Source of the DNA: an uncultured Pelagibacteraceae bacterium
GTDB taxonomy: Bacteria; Pseudomonadota; Alphaproteobacteria; Pelagibacterales; Pelagibacteraceae
Assembly: GCA_902606115.1 (NCBI GenBank)
Contig: CACLFM010000005.1
Span: 1 to 64,000 of the forward strand
Direction: 5' to 3'
Length of the DNA stretch: 64,000 bases
This document shows positions 16,620 to 25,075 of this stretch, piece after piece. Under the pieces are notes generated by a model. It was not told the DNA's origin and made no database searches. It worked only from the letters and a program-made list of their open reading frames with translations. The position numbers and the translations under genes were made by a program. How positions within the stretch are numbered: the first letter of the stretch is position 1; each line of letters starts with the position of its first letter.

Positions 16620-18560
16620 ATGAACAAAGTTTTGTCTCAGGCTATAAAGAAAGCTGTCTCTGATTTTAAACCTAGGATTGAAATCAAGGATAAAAATAAA
16701 GGTCCAGACCTTTTCTCTCTAAGTGACAACACAGAGTTATTTCAGAATTCAAGAGGCATAACTATTAAAATAGATAGAACGAGAGATAAAAACTTAACAG
16801 ACTTCGGTAGAGCAACATTAAACGATAGATATCTAGGAGAAAACGAGTCATTCCAAGATTTATTTGCAAGAGTTGCAAGTCACTATGCAGACGATAATTT
16901 GCATGCTCAAAGATTATATAATTACATTAGTAATCTATGGTTTATGCCTGCAACACCAGTTCTGTCTAATGGCGGCACATCAAGAGGTTTGCCGATTTCT
17001 TGTTTTTTAAATGAAGCTAATGATAGCTTACAAGGTATTTTAGGACTTTGGAGTGAAAATGTTTGGTTAGCAGCCAGAGGTGGTGGTATAGGAAGTTATT
17101 GGGGCAACTTAAGATCAATAGGTGAGAAAATAGGTAGAGTAGGTAAAACATCAGGAATTATTCCATTCATAAAAGTTATGGACTCGCTTACGATGGCAAT
17201 TAGCCAAGGATCTTTAAGAAGAGGCTCCGCAGCATGTTATTTACCAATTGATCATCCAGAAATTGAAGAATTTATTGAAATGAGAAGACCAACTGGAGGT
17301 GACCCAAATAGAAAATCACTTAATTTACATCATGGAGTACTTGTATCAGATGCATTTATGAGAGCTGTAGAATTAGATGAGCAATGGGCGTTAAAAAGTC
17401 CAAAAGATGGAGCAGTTCAACAAACAGTATCTGCTAGAAATTTATGGATAAGATTACTAACTGCAAGAGTGGAAACAGGCGAACCATATATTATTTATAT
17501 TGATACTGTTAACAGACAAATACCACAGCACCATAAATTAGCTGGGCTAACAGTTAAAACTTCTAATTTATGTAGTGAAATAACTTTACCAACAGGAATT
17601 GATAAAGAGGGAAGAGATAGGACAGCCGTTTGTTGTTTATCATCTTTGAATGTAGAGAAATATGACGAGTGGAAAGATGATGAAAAATTCGTAGATGATG
17701 TGATGAGATTTTTAGATAATGTTTTAAGTGACTTTATAAAGAACGCACCTAGTGAATTTAGTGATGCAGTATATTCTGCAGAAAAAGAAAGAAGTGTCGG
17801 ACTTGGAGTTATGGGCCTTCATTCATATTTCCAAAAAAAAATGATCCCTTTAGAGTCTGTTATGAGCAAAGTTTGGAACAAAAAGATTTTTGAAAATATT
17901 CAAAATAAAGTAGACAAATCTTCAAAAGATTTAGCAGAGGAAAGAGGTTCTTGTCCTGATGCTGAGGACTATGGTTTTAAAGAAAGGTTTTCTAATAAAA
18001 CTGCCATAGCACCGACAGCATCTATTTCTATTATATGTGGTGGCACATCACCAGGTGTAGAGCCCATTGCAGCAAATAGTTATACTCATAAAACTCTTTC
18101 AGGATCTTTTAATGTTAGAAATAAATATTTAAAAGAAATATTAGAAAAATACGGCAAAGATAACGATGAAGTTTGGTCCAGTATTACAACAAACCAAGGT
18201 TCAGTTTCTCATCTTGACTTTTTAAAACAAGAAGAAAAAGATGTGTTCAAAACAGCGTTTGAGCTAGATCAAAGATGGCTTGTTGATTTAAGTGCAGATA
18301 GAACCCCGCACATATCTCAAGCTCAATCAATTAACTTATTTTTACCTGCTGATGTTCATAAGAAAGATTTACATCAAATTCATTTCCAAGCTTGGAAAAA
18401 AGGACTAAAAAGTCTTTATTATTGCAGGTCAAAATCAATACAAAGAGCTGAGAATGTTAACGATGCAAAATCAACAGATATTACAGCTAATGTTTACAAG
18501 TCGAAAAATCAACAACAATCAGAAGAAAACAAATATGAGGAGTGTTTATCATGTCAGTAG
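16620..18560 (+). CDS. nrdA: Ribonucleoside-diphosphate reductase class I, alpha subunit
   Basis: 646 residues. The redox cysteine C128 lies in PISCFLNEA, the active-site trio N316, C318, E320 in SNLCSEITLPTG, and its cysteine partner in AVCCLSSLN (C338/C339). PTASISIICGGTSPGVEP supplies the conserved substrate-phosphate loop. The C-terminus ends in CLSCQ, probably the thiol-shuttle pair. The protein starts directly with core sequence and lacks the roughly 90-residue N-terminal ATP-cone of E. coli NrdA. It reduces NDPs to dNDPs with NrdB; the genes overlap by 10 bases. Confidence 0.93.
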   Translation: MNKVLSQAIKKAVSDFKPRIEIKDKNKGPDLFSLSDNTELFQNSRGITIKIDRTRDKNLTDFGRATLNDRYLGENESFQDLFARVASHYADDNLHAQRLYNYISNLWFMPATPVLSNGGTSRGLPISCFLNEANDSLQGILGLWSENVWLAARGGGIGSYWGNLRSIGEKIGRVGKTSGIIPFIKVMDSLTMAISQGSLRRGSAACYLPIDHPEIEEFIEMRRPTGGDPNRKSLNLHHGVLVSDAFMRAVELDEQWALKSPKDGAVQQTVSARNLWIRLLTARVETGEPYIIYIDTVNRQIPQHHKLAGLTVKTSNLCSEITLPTGIDKEGRDRTAVCCLSSLNVEKYDEWKDDEKFVDDVMRFLDNVLSDFIKNAPSEFSDAVYSAEKERSVGLGVMGLHSYFQKKMIPLESVMSKVWNKKIFENIQNKVDKSSKDLAEERGSCPDAEDYGFKERFSNKTAIAPTASISIICGGTSPGVEPIAANSYTHKTLSGSFNVRNKYLKEILEKYGKDNDEVWSSITTNQGSVSHLDFLKQEEKDVFKTAFELDQRWLVDLSADRTPHISQAQSINLFLPADVHKKDLHQIHFQAWKKGLKSLYYCRSKSIQRAENVNDAKSTDITANVYKSKNQQQSEENKYEECLSCQ

Positions 18561-19561
18561 CAAAGAAAGAAGAGAGTGGAAAAATTATTCAACCAAAAAA
18601 AATGGGATTATTAGTTGAAAATCCTGTTTACAAACCATTTAGATATCCATGGTGTTATGATGCATGGTTAACTCAACAAAGAATTCATTGGTTGCCAGAA
18701 GAAGTTCCTTTAGGTGACGACGTTAGAGATTGGCAAAAAAATTTAACAGGACCAGAAAAAAACCTAGTAACCCAAATTTTTAGGTTTTTTACTCAAGCTG
18801 ATGTTGAAGTAAATAATTGTTACCTCAGACATTACACAAGTGTTTTTAAACCAACAGAAGTTTTAATGATGATGACTGCATTTGCATCAATGGAAACTGT
18901 TCATGTCGCTGCATACTCACATTTATTGGATACTATTGGGATGCCAGAGTCTGAATATTCTGCTTTCATGAAATACAAAGAAATGAAAGATAAATACGAT
19001 TATATGCAAGGCTTTAATGTAAACTCTAAAGAAGATATTGCAAAAACTGTTGCAGTTTTTAGTGCTTTTACTGAAGGACTTCAATTATTTGCTAGTTTTG
19101 CAATTTTATTAAACTTTCCAAGACACAACAAACTTAAAGGCATGGGTCAAATTGTAACTTGGTCTGTAAGAGATGAAACTCTTCATTGCAATTCAATGAT
19201 TAGAATATTTAAAGAGTTCATAAAAGAAAATCCTGAAATTTGGACTCCTAAATTAAAAAAAGAACTCTATGAAGCATGCAGAACTATAATTGAGCATGAA
19301 GACGCATTTATAGATTTAGCTTTTGAGATGGGCCCTTTACAAGGATTAACTGCTAAAGAAGTAAAAGATTACATTAGATTTATTGGAAACAGAAGATTAG
19401 TCCAATTAGGTTTAGAACCTATTTATGATGTACAGAAAAACCCATTAACATGGTTAGACACTATGTTAAATGCAGTAGAGCACATGAACTTTTTTGAAGG
19501 AAGAGCTACGGAATACTCAAAAGCATCAACACAAGGAAGTTGGGTAGAAGCTTTTTCATAA
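18551..19561 (+). CDS. nrdB: Ribonucleoside-diphosphate reductase class I, beta subunit
   Basis: I choose the ATG at 18551 over an upstream GTG at 18542, because a GAGGAG ribosome binding site at 18537-18542 has proper spacing to it. The resulting 336-residue protein has D84, E115, H118 and tyrosine Y122, the same numbers as E. coli NrdB, plus WSVRDETLHC with the second-half Glu and His ligands. So it is a tyrosyl-radical di-iron (or related metal) subunit. It is translated with nrdA. Confidence 0.93.
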   Translation: MSVAKKEESGKIIQPKKMGLLVENPVYKPFRYPWCYDAWLTQQRIHWLPEEVPLGDDVRDWQKNLTGPEKNLVTQIFRFFTQADVEVNNCYLRHYTSVFKPTEVLMMMTAFASMETVHVAAYSHLLDTIGMPESEYSAFMKYKEMKDKYDYMQGFNVNSKEDIAKTVAVFSAFTEGLQLFASFAILLNFPRHNKLKGMGQIVTWSVRDETLHCNSMIRIFKEFIKENPEIWTPKLKKELYEACRTIIEHEDAFIDLAFEMGPLQGLTAKEVKDYIRFIGNRRLVQLGLEPIYDVQKNPLTWLDTMLNAVEHMNFFEGRATEYSKASTQGSWVEAFS

Positions 19562-19562
19562 T

Positions 19563-20189
19563 TTGAAATATAAAAAGTATTTTAGAAAAACTAGCTTAAA
19601 GCAAAAAAATATAGGCAACCTTTTTTTAAACATCATTAAACAAAAGAATCCAAAATCTTTTTTAGAAATTGGTGTTTTTCACGGTGTGACAGCAAGAAAT
19701 GTTTGTGAGCTGATGTTTAAAAATCATGGTGATAACTTTAACTACATCGGTATAGATATTTTTGATGAAAGTAATAATTACAAAAATGAAGTAGTTCCAT
19801 CAAAAACTTTTAACAACCCAATTAAAACATTCTATTTTAAATATATAAAAAAACAAAATCCATATAGCCTAATTGCAGTTGAAGATCTTTTGTCAAAGTT
19901 TAAAAAAAATATAAAACTTATAGAAGGGGATACTAATAAAATATTTCACAATATTGATTTAAAAAATATTGATTTTATTTTTATTGATGGTGGACACGAT
20001 TATAAAACAGTAAAAAATGATCTTGAACAAAGCTATAAAATAATCAATAAAACTGGAACTATTTTATGTGATGATTGGAATTTAAGTCAGGCTCTAGGTG
20101 TTAGAGAGGCAATAATAGATTTTTCAAGAGAACGAAATGTTAATTATGAAATTGTACATGAAAGGTTTGCTCAGTTTAACTTATCTTAA
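19563..20189 (+). CDS. Class I SAM-dependent methyltransferase (Methyltransf_24/CmcI type)
   Basis: 208 residues with a TTG start one base after the nrdB stop. Motif I is FLEIGVFHGVTARN, followed by YIGIDIFDE and the characteristic DFIFIDGGHDYKTVKNDL segment with its metal-binding-like acidic and histidine residues, then GTILCDDW. These features are typical of Methyltransf_24 proteins that act on small or surface sugars. The substrate is unknown. It is convergent with prpC, whose stop codon is adjacent with no spacer. Confidence 0.72.
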   Translation: MKYKKYFRKTSLKQKNIGNLFLNIIKQKNPKSFLEIGVFHGVTARNVCELMFKNHGDNFNYIGIDIFDESNNYKNEVVPSKTFNNPIKTFYFKYIKKQNPYSLIAVEDLLSKFKKNIKLIEGDTNKIFHNIDLKNIDFIFIDGGHDYKTVKNDLEQSYKIINKTGTILCDDWNLSQALGVREAIIDFSRERNVNYEIVHERFAQFNLS

Positions 20190-21314
20190 TTATCTCTGAT
20201 TAATAGGTACAACTTTACGATAAGAACTACCTTTATAACTTGCCAGTGGTCTAATTAGTTTATTTGCTGCATGTTGTTCAAGAATATGAGCTGACCATCC
20301 AGTAATTCTAGATATGACAAAAATAGGTGTAAAGAAGTCTGTATCAAAGCCCATAAGATGATAAGTTGGCCCAGTAGGATAATCTACATTTGGATAAATA
20401 TTTTTTCTATCAATCATAACTTTTTCTACTATGTCGTATATTTTTTCAAATTTTTTATCTTTTTTCACTTTAGCTACTTTTGCAAAATATTCTCTCATTG
20501 TTGGTACTCTTGAATCTCCACTCTTGTAAACTCGATGTCCAAATCCCATCACAACAGTTTTTTTTTCTAAAGCGTTATTAATCCATTTAAGGGCATTTTC
20601 TGGTTTCTTAATCTTGTTCATCATATGCATTACCTCTTCATTTGCACCACCATGTAATGGTCCTTTTAAACTAGCTATTGCTCCAGTAATTGCGCCGTGA
20701 ATATCTGACAAGCTGCTTGTTATAGTCCTTGCTGTAAAGGTTGAAACATTAAAGCTGTGCTCTGCGTATAAAATTAATGACACATCAAAAGCCTTTACAA
20801 TTTCACTCTTGGGAACTTTTCCGAAACACATGTAAAAGAAATTTTCAGAAAAAGAGAGATTTTTTTTTGGTTTGATTATTTTTTTACCTTTTCGTAATCT
20901 GTAAAAAGCTGCTAAAGCAGTCGGAGTTTTTGCAAAAATTCTCATAGCTTTATCAATACTTGCTTTAGGTGAGTTATTTTTTGTATCTTTATCTTCTAGA
21001 CCCATAATGCTTACCGCAGTTCTTGCAACATCCATAGGATGGGATTTTTTAGGAAAATTTTTAATACTATCTAATAAAGTTTTAGATAATTTTCTCTCTT
21101 TTTTCTCAATCTTCTCGAAACCCTTTAATTGTTTTTTATTTGGTAACTCACCGTTTAGAATCAAATAAGCAACTTCTTCAAACTTACATTTTGCGCATAA
21201 ATCCTGAGCAGCGTAACCCCTGTAAGTAAGAGAATTAATTTCTGGCATAACTTTAGAAACTTCTGTTTCATCTACAACTATGCCTAATAAACCTTTTTTA
21301 ATATCTTCTGCCAT
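20190..21314 (-). CDS. prpC: 2-methylcitrate synthase
   Basis: 374 residues with the citrate synthase fold. The catalytic histidines are in LKGPLHGGANEEVM and VMGFGHRVYKSGDSR, and the later aspartate region FDTDFFTPIF is present. The size and YPNVDYPTGPTYHLMG segment match the small methylcitrate synthase type. Position after prpD and prpB supports condensation of propionyl-CoA with oxaloacetate over citrate synthesis. It overlaps the prpB stop by one base. Confidence 0.88.
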   Translation of the reverse strand: MAEDIKKGLLGIVVDETEVSKVMPEINSLTYRGYAAQDLCAKCKFEEVAYLILNGELPNKKQLKGFEKIEKKERKLSKTLLDSIKNFPKKSHPMDVARTAVSIMGLEDKDTKNNSPKASIDKAMRIFAKTPTALAAFYRLRKGKKIIKPKKNLSFSENFFYMCFGKVPKSEIVKAFDVSLILYAEHSFNVSTFTARTITSSLSDIHGAITGAIASLKGPLHGGANEEVMHMMNKIKKPENALKWINNALEKKTVVMGFGHRVYKSGDSRVPTMREYFAKVAKVKKDKKFEKIYDIVEKVMIDRKNIYPNVDYPTGPTYHLMGFDTDFFTPIFVISRITGWSAHILEQHAANKLIRPLASYKGSSYRKVVPINQR

Positions 21315-22210
21315 TATTTATGTCCATCTGTATTAAAATTGTAAATTTTTTTATCTAGTGAATTATATTTTTTATAATCTACTAAATCGTACAATCTACT
21401 TCTAGTTTGCATTTTATCAATGATGTTTTTTTGATGTCCATCCTTAAAAATGACTTTTAGGCCTTCTTCGACACTTTTCATAGCAAGTCTCTGGGTAGTA
21501 ACTGGATAAATAACAATATTATACCCTAAATTTTCCAATTCTTTATAGTTTATTAGATCAGACTTTCCAAACTCAGTCATATTCGCAAGTAAGTATGAAT
21601 TAAGATTCTTTCGAACTTTTTCAAATTCTTTTTTATCTTTTAAGGCTTCTGGAAAAATTATTTCAGCACCTGCATCGATATAGGCTTTACATCTGTCAAT
21701 CATTTTGTCTATGCCCTCGACACCTTTAGCATCAGATCTTGCAATAATTTTGAAATTTTTATCCTTTCTTGCTTTTGCACACTCTTTAATTTTTTTTATC
21801 ATTTGTTTTGCGGAGATAAGTTCTTTATTATCCAGATGACCGCATCTTTTTCTCTCAACTTGGTCTTCAATATGGACAGCAGTTATTCCAATTTTTTCGA
21901 AAGTTCTTATAGTTTTACTACATGATTTAAAGCCGGTATCAATATCTACAATTGTAGGAAGATTTGTTACTCTAGCAATTTGTTTTGATCTATTACTTAC
22001 GTCTGCAAGTGTAGTTAATCCTATATCTGGATATCCAAGATCGTTAGACATTACTCCTCCAGAAACATAAACAGCATCATAACCTATTTCCTCAATTACT
22101 TTTGCAGTTAATGGATTATATGCACCAGGCACTCTTAGAATTTTTCCACTTTTTAATTTTTTTACAAAATCTTTTCTTTTTTCTTTAATTTTTTTTTTAA
22201 CAAAATGCAT
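21314..22210 (-). CDS. prpB: 2-methylisocitrate lyase
   Basis: 298 residues of the isocitrate lyase/PEP mutase barrel family. The catalytic cysteine C123 lies in ERKRCGHLDNKE, and the substrate/metal region reads IVDIDTGF (residues 87-94). It splits 2-methylisocitrate into pyruvate and succinate, the last step of the 2-methylcitrate cycle. Both ends overlap the neighbouring prp genes by one base, showing tight translational coupling in prpD-prpB-prpC. Confidence 0.9.
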   Translation of the reverse strand: MHFVKKKIKEKRKDFVKKLKSGKILRVPGAYNPLTAKVIEEIGYDAVYVSGGVMSNDLGYPDIGLTTLADVSNRSKQIARVTNLPTIVDIDTGFKSCSKTIRTFEKIGITAVHIEDQVERKRCGHLDNKELISAKQMIKKIKECAKARKDKNFKIIARSDAKGVEGIDKMIDRCKAYIDAGAEIIFPEALKDKKEFEKVRKNLNSYLLANMTEFGKSDLINYKELENLGYNIVIYPVTTQRLAMKSVEEGLKVIFKDGHQKNIIDKMQTRSRLYDLVDYKKYNSLDKKIYNFNTDGHK

Positions 22211-23712
22211 TAAAAAATTCCAATTTTATTATTTTTTTTTATATTTTTCTTATTAATTATAATATTCAATTTATTCAATTGATTTGATTTTAATTTCTTT
22301 AAATTTTGTACATCCTTTAAAAATCTATCAGATTCCTTTTTGCTAATTATATCTTTGGTTAATGTTATAAATTTTTTGATATAATTTAGTCTTTTAAAAG
22401 GTCTCAAACCGTAGGGGTGAGCATCGGCTACTCCTTGTTCTTCAATAACTTTTTTATTATTTTTTAAAGTAACAATAACTTTTGCACCAAAAGCTTTATT
22501 TTTTGGGTTAGGATCATGATATCGTTTTGTCCATTTTTTATCTTCATGAGTTTTAATAGATCTCCAAATTTTTAGAGTACTTTTTCTTTTGGCTCTTGAT
22601 TTGCTATAAGATTTTACATGATGCCAATCTGCATCTTCTAATGCAACAGCAAATATATACATTATTGAGTGATCCAGAGTTTCTCTACTTGCATTTGGAT
22701 CCATTTTTTGGGGGTCATTAGCACCAGTTCCTATAACGTTGTGGGTATGATGACTGGTGTATATATCTATCTTTTTGATATCATTTAAATTTTTAATCTT
22801 TTTATTCAATTTTTTTCCAAGATCTATCAGTGCTTGTGCTTGATATTCAGCAGAATATTCTTTTGTATAGGTTTCAAGTATTGCATTCTTTTTTTCATTC
22901 TTTTTTGGTAAAGGAATTTTATATAACGCCTTTTTTCCATCTAATATTCTTGCTACGACACTATCTTCTCCTTCATATATTGGGCTTGGAGCTCCTTCTC
23001 CTCTCATAGCTCTATCTATAGACTCAATGCCAAGTTTTCCAGCATGAGCAGGAGCAAATGCTTTCCAACTAGAGATTTCACCTTTTCTAGACTGTCTAGT
23101 AGAAACAGTTATGTGTAATGCTTGTTGAATTGCTTGATAAATAGTTTCTGTTTTTAAATTTAACATTGTACCTAATCCAGCAGCAACACTTGGACCTAAA
23201 TGCGCAATGTGATCTACTTTATGTTTATGCAAACATATACCTTTTACGAGATTAACTTGTACTTCGTAGGCAGTAATAATACCTTTTATTAAATTTAGAC
23301 CAGAAATCTTTTTTTGTTGAGCGACCGCAATTAATGCGGGAATATTATCACCTGGATGACTATAATCTGCTGCTAAAAAAGTGTCATGAAAATCTAATTC
23401 TCTCACTGCTGTTCCATTAGACCATGCCGCCCATTCACAATCAAATCTTTGGTTGGAGTTAACACCAAATAAAGTAGCACCATTTTTACGTGGATGCTTA
23501 ATAGCCATTTCTCTTGAGGTAACAACGGCCTTTCTATTTAAAGAGGCAATTGCAACTGATGCGTTATCTATAATTCTGTTAATTACCATTTCTACTGAAT
23601 TTTTATTTAACTTTGCATTATCGCTGGCTAGCTCTGCTAACTTCCAGGCCAATTGTTTTTTTTTAGGTAATTTAACTGCAGACGGATAAACTTTTAGTTT
23701 ATGTATTATCAT
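22210..23712 (-). CDS. prpD: 2-methylcitrate dehydratase (MmgE/PrpD family)
   Basis: 500 residues, full length. The all-helical N-terminal domain includes ELDFHDTFLAADYSHPGDN and DHIAHLGPSVAAGLG, and the later GEGAPSPIYEGEDSV matches PrpD proteins. It dehydrates 2-methylcitrate to 2-methyl-cis-aconitate. It is the first prp gene and overlaps the upstream HAD phosphatase by 14 bases. The cycle probably disposes of propionyl-CoA from odd-chain or branched-chain substrates or DMSP-derived C3 acids; the source is inference. Confidence 0.9.
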   Translation of the reverse strand: MIIHKLKVYPSAVKLPKKKQLAWKLAELASDNAKLNKNSVEMVINRIIDNASVAIASLNRKAVVTSREMAIKHPRKNGATLFGVNSNQRFDCEWAAWSNGTAVRELDFHDTFLAADYSHPGDNIPALIAVAQQKKISGLNLIKGIITAYEVQVNLVKGICLHKHKVDHIAHLGPSVAAGLGTMLNLKTETIYQAIQQALHITVSTRQSRKGEISSWKAFAPAHAGKLGIESIDRAMRGEGAPSPIYEGEDSVVARILDGKKALYKIPLPKKNEKKNAILETYTKEYSAEYQAQALIDLGKKLNKKIKNLNDIKKIDIYTSHHTHNVIGTGANDPQKMDPNASRETLDHSIMYIFAVALEDADWHHVKSYSKSRAKRKSTLKIWRSIKTHEDKKWTKRYHDPNPKNKAFGAKVIVTLKNNKKVIEEQGVADAHPYGLRPFKRLNYIKKFITLTKDIISKKESDRFLKDVQNLKKLKSNQLNKLNIIINKKNIKKNNKIGIF

Positions 23713-24394
23713 TTAAGTAACTCGAAATAATCTTTTCTATACCAATAAAATCTTTAATTAAGTGTTTATGAGGTATTTGATTTATATTTTTATCAGTGTA
23801 ACCATCTTCAACTAAAATAAAAGGAATATCAGCAGAGCTTGCAGCCATACTATCAACTTCGCTATCTCCTATCATTAATGATCTTTTAATATTTCCCTGT
23901 AAAATATCAATTATATTTGTTATGTGTCTTGGATCTGGTTTGCAATAATCAAATGTATTGCTTCCTGCAACATAATCAAAATAATCGTAAACATTAATTT
24001 TTTTTAAAAGATCAATAGCTAAATGTTCTTGTTTGTTTGTACAAACTGCTAATGAAATATTGTGTGTTTTGCTCCATTTTAAAAAATCTAATACACCATT
24101 TAATAATTTACTTTCAACAACAATATTTTTTCCATAATAGTCAATAAATTCTTTAACCATTTCATCTTTAATATTTTTATCTGTAATTTTGCTAAACTCT
24201 TTTTTGGCACTTCCCCAAATTGACCTTCCTATTAATACGCCAGCACCTTTACCAACTAGGTTTCTTATTTCTTCTGTTGTCTTAGACTCGTAACCAAATT
24301 TGCTCATGACGTGATTATGTGCCATCATTAGATCTGGCGCTGTATCAACTAATGTTCCATCTAAATCTAACAAAACTGTATAATTTTGACTCAT
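23699..24394 (-). CDS. gph: HAD hydrolase, phosphoglycolate phosphatase-like
   Basis: 231 residues. HAD motif I is LLDLDGTLVDTAPD (D10 nucleophile, D12 acid/base), motif II lies in AVCTNK, and motifs III/IV in GNIKRSLMIGDSEVDSMAA. A helical cap of the Gph type sits between motifs I and II. The usual role is removal of phosphate from 2-phosphoglycolate, but closely related HADs differ in substrate. It is upstream of, and overlaps, prpD by 14 bases; the metabolic link is not obvious. Confidence 0.75.
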   Translation of the reverse strand: MSQNYTVLLDLDGTLVDTAPDLMMAHNHVMSKFGYESKTTEEIRNLVGKGAGVLIGRSIWGSAKKEFSKITDKNIKDEMVKEFIDYYGKNIVVESKLLNGVLDFLKWSKTHNISLAVCTNKQEHLAIDLLKKINVYDYFDYVAGSNTFDYCKPDPRHITNIIDILQGNIKRSLMIGDSEVDSMAASSADIPFILVEDGYTDKNINQIPHKHLIKDFIGIEKIISSYLNDNT

Positions 24395-24463
24395 TCTAAA
24401 AGTATTATTAAGAAATAATTTGTGAATTAATTAACATAGATACTTAACTATAAGAAAAAATCA

Positions 24464-25072
24464 ATGAAACAAATAAATTTACAAAAAAAAATTAGAGAAA
24501 AATTTGTAAAACAAGGTGTCAAAATGATAGACCCAAACACTGTTTATTTTTCTAAAGATACTAAAATTGGAAAAAATGTAACTATTGAGCCTTACGTGGT
24601 AATTGGTTCAAAGGTAAAAATAAAAAATAATGCAAAAATATTATCTTTTTCCCATATTGAGGGTGTGGTAATTCATGAAAATGTTTCTGTTGGACCATTC
24701 TGCAGATTAAGACCAGGAACTATTTTAGAAAAGAATTCTAAAATAGGAAATTTTGTAGAAATTAAAAAAAGTAAAATAAAAAAAAATTCTAAGGTAAGTC
24801 ACTTAAGTTATATTGGAGACACAATTGTAGGTGTTTCTGCAAATATAGGCGCTGGAACAATTACTTGTAATTATGACGGATTTAAAAAAAACAAGACTGT
24901 AATAGGAGATCACTCATTCGTTGGGTCTAATACATCACTAGTTGCGCCAGTTAAGGTAGGGCGTAATTCAACAATTGGAGCCGGATCTGTTATCACACAA
25001 AATGTTAAAGATGGAAACTTATCTCTAACTAGATCAATACAATTGCAAACTAAATATAAAAGAAAAAAATAA
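24464..25072 (+). CDS. Stand-alone GlmU-type glucosamine-1-phosphate acetyltransferase domain
   Basis: 202 residues that correspond only to the C-terminal half of GlmU. They comprise the linker helix (KKIREKFVKQGVKMIDP), then the left-handed beta helix with VGPFCRLRPGT, IGNFVEIK, VSHLSYIGD (histidine equivalent to the E. coli catalytic H363) and NIGAGTITCNYDG. The N-terminal uridylyltransferase domain of about 225 residues is absent; the upstream bases hold gph on the other strand. It should make GlcNAc-1-P from GlcN-1-P and acetyl-CoA. glmS follows 3 bases later, fitting UDP-GlcNAc synthesis. Confidence 0.85.
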   Translation: MKQINLQKKIREKFVKQGVKMIDPNTVYFSKDTKIGKNVTIEPYVVIGSKVKIKNNAKILSFSHIEGVVIHENVSVGPFCRLRPGTILEKNSKIGNFVEIKKSKIKKNSKVSHLSYIGDTIVGVSANIGAGTITCNYDGFKKNKTVIGDHSFVGSNTSLVAPVKVGRNSTIGAGSVITQNVKDGNLSLTRSIQLQTKYKRKK

Positions 25073-25075
25073 ATC

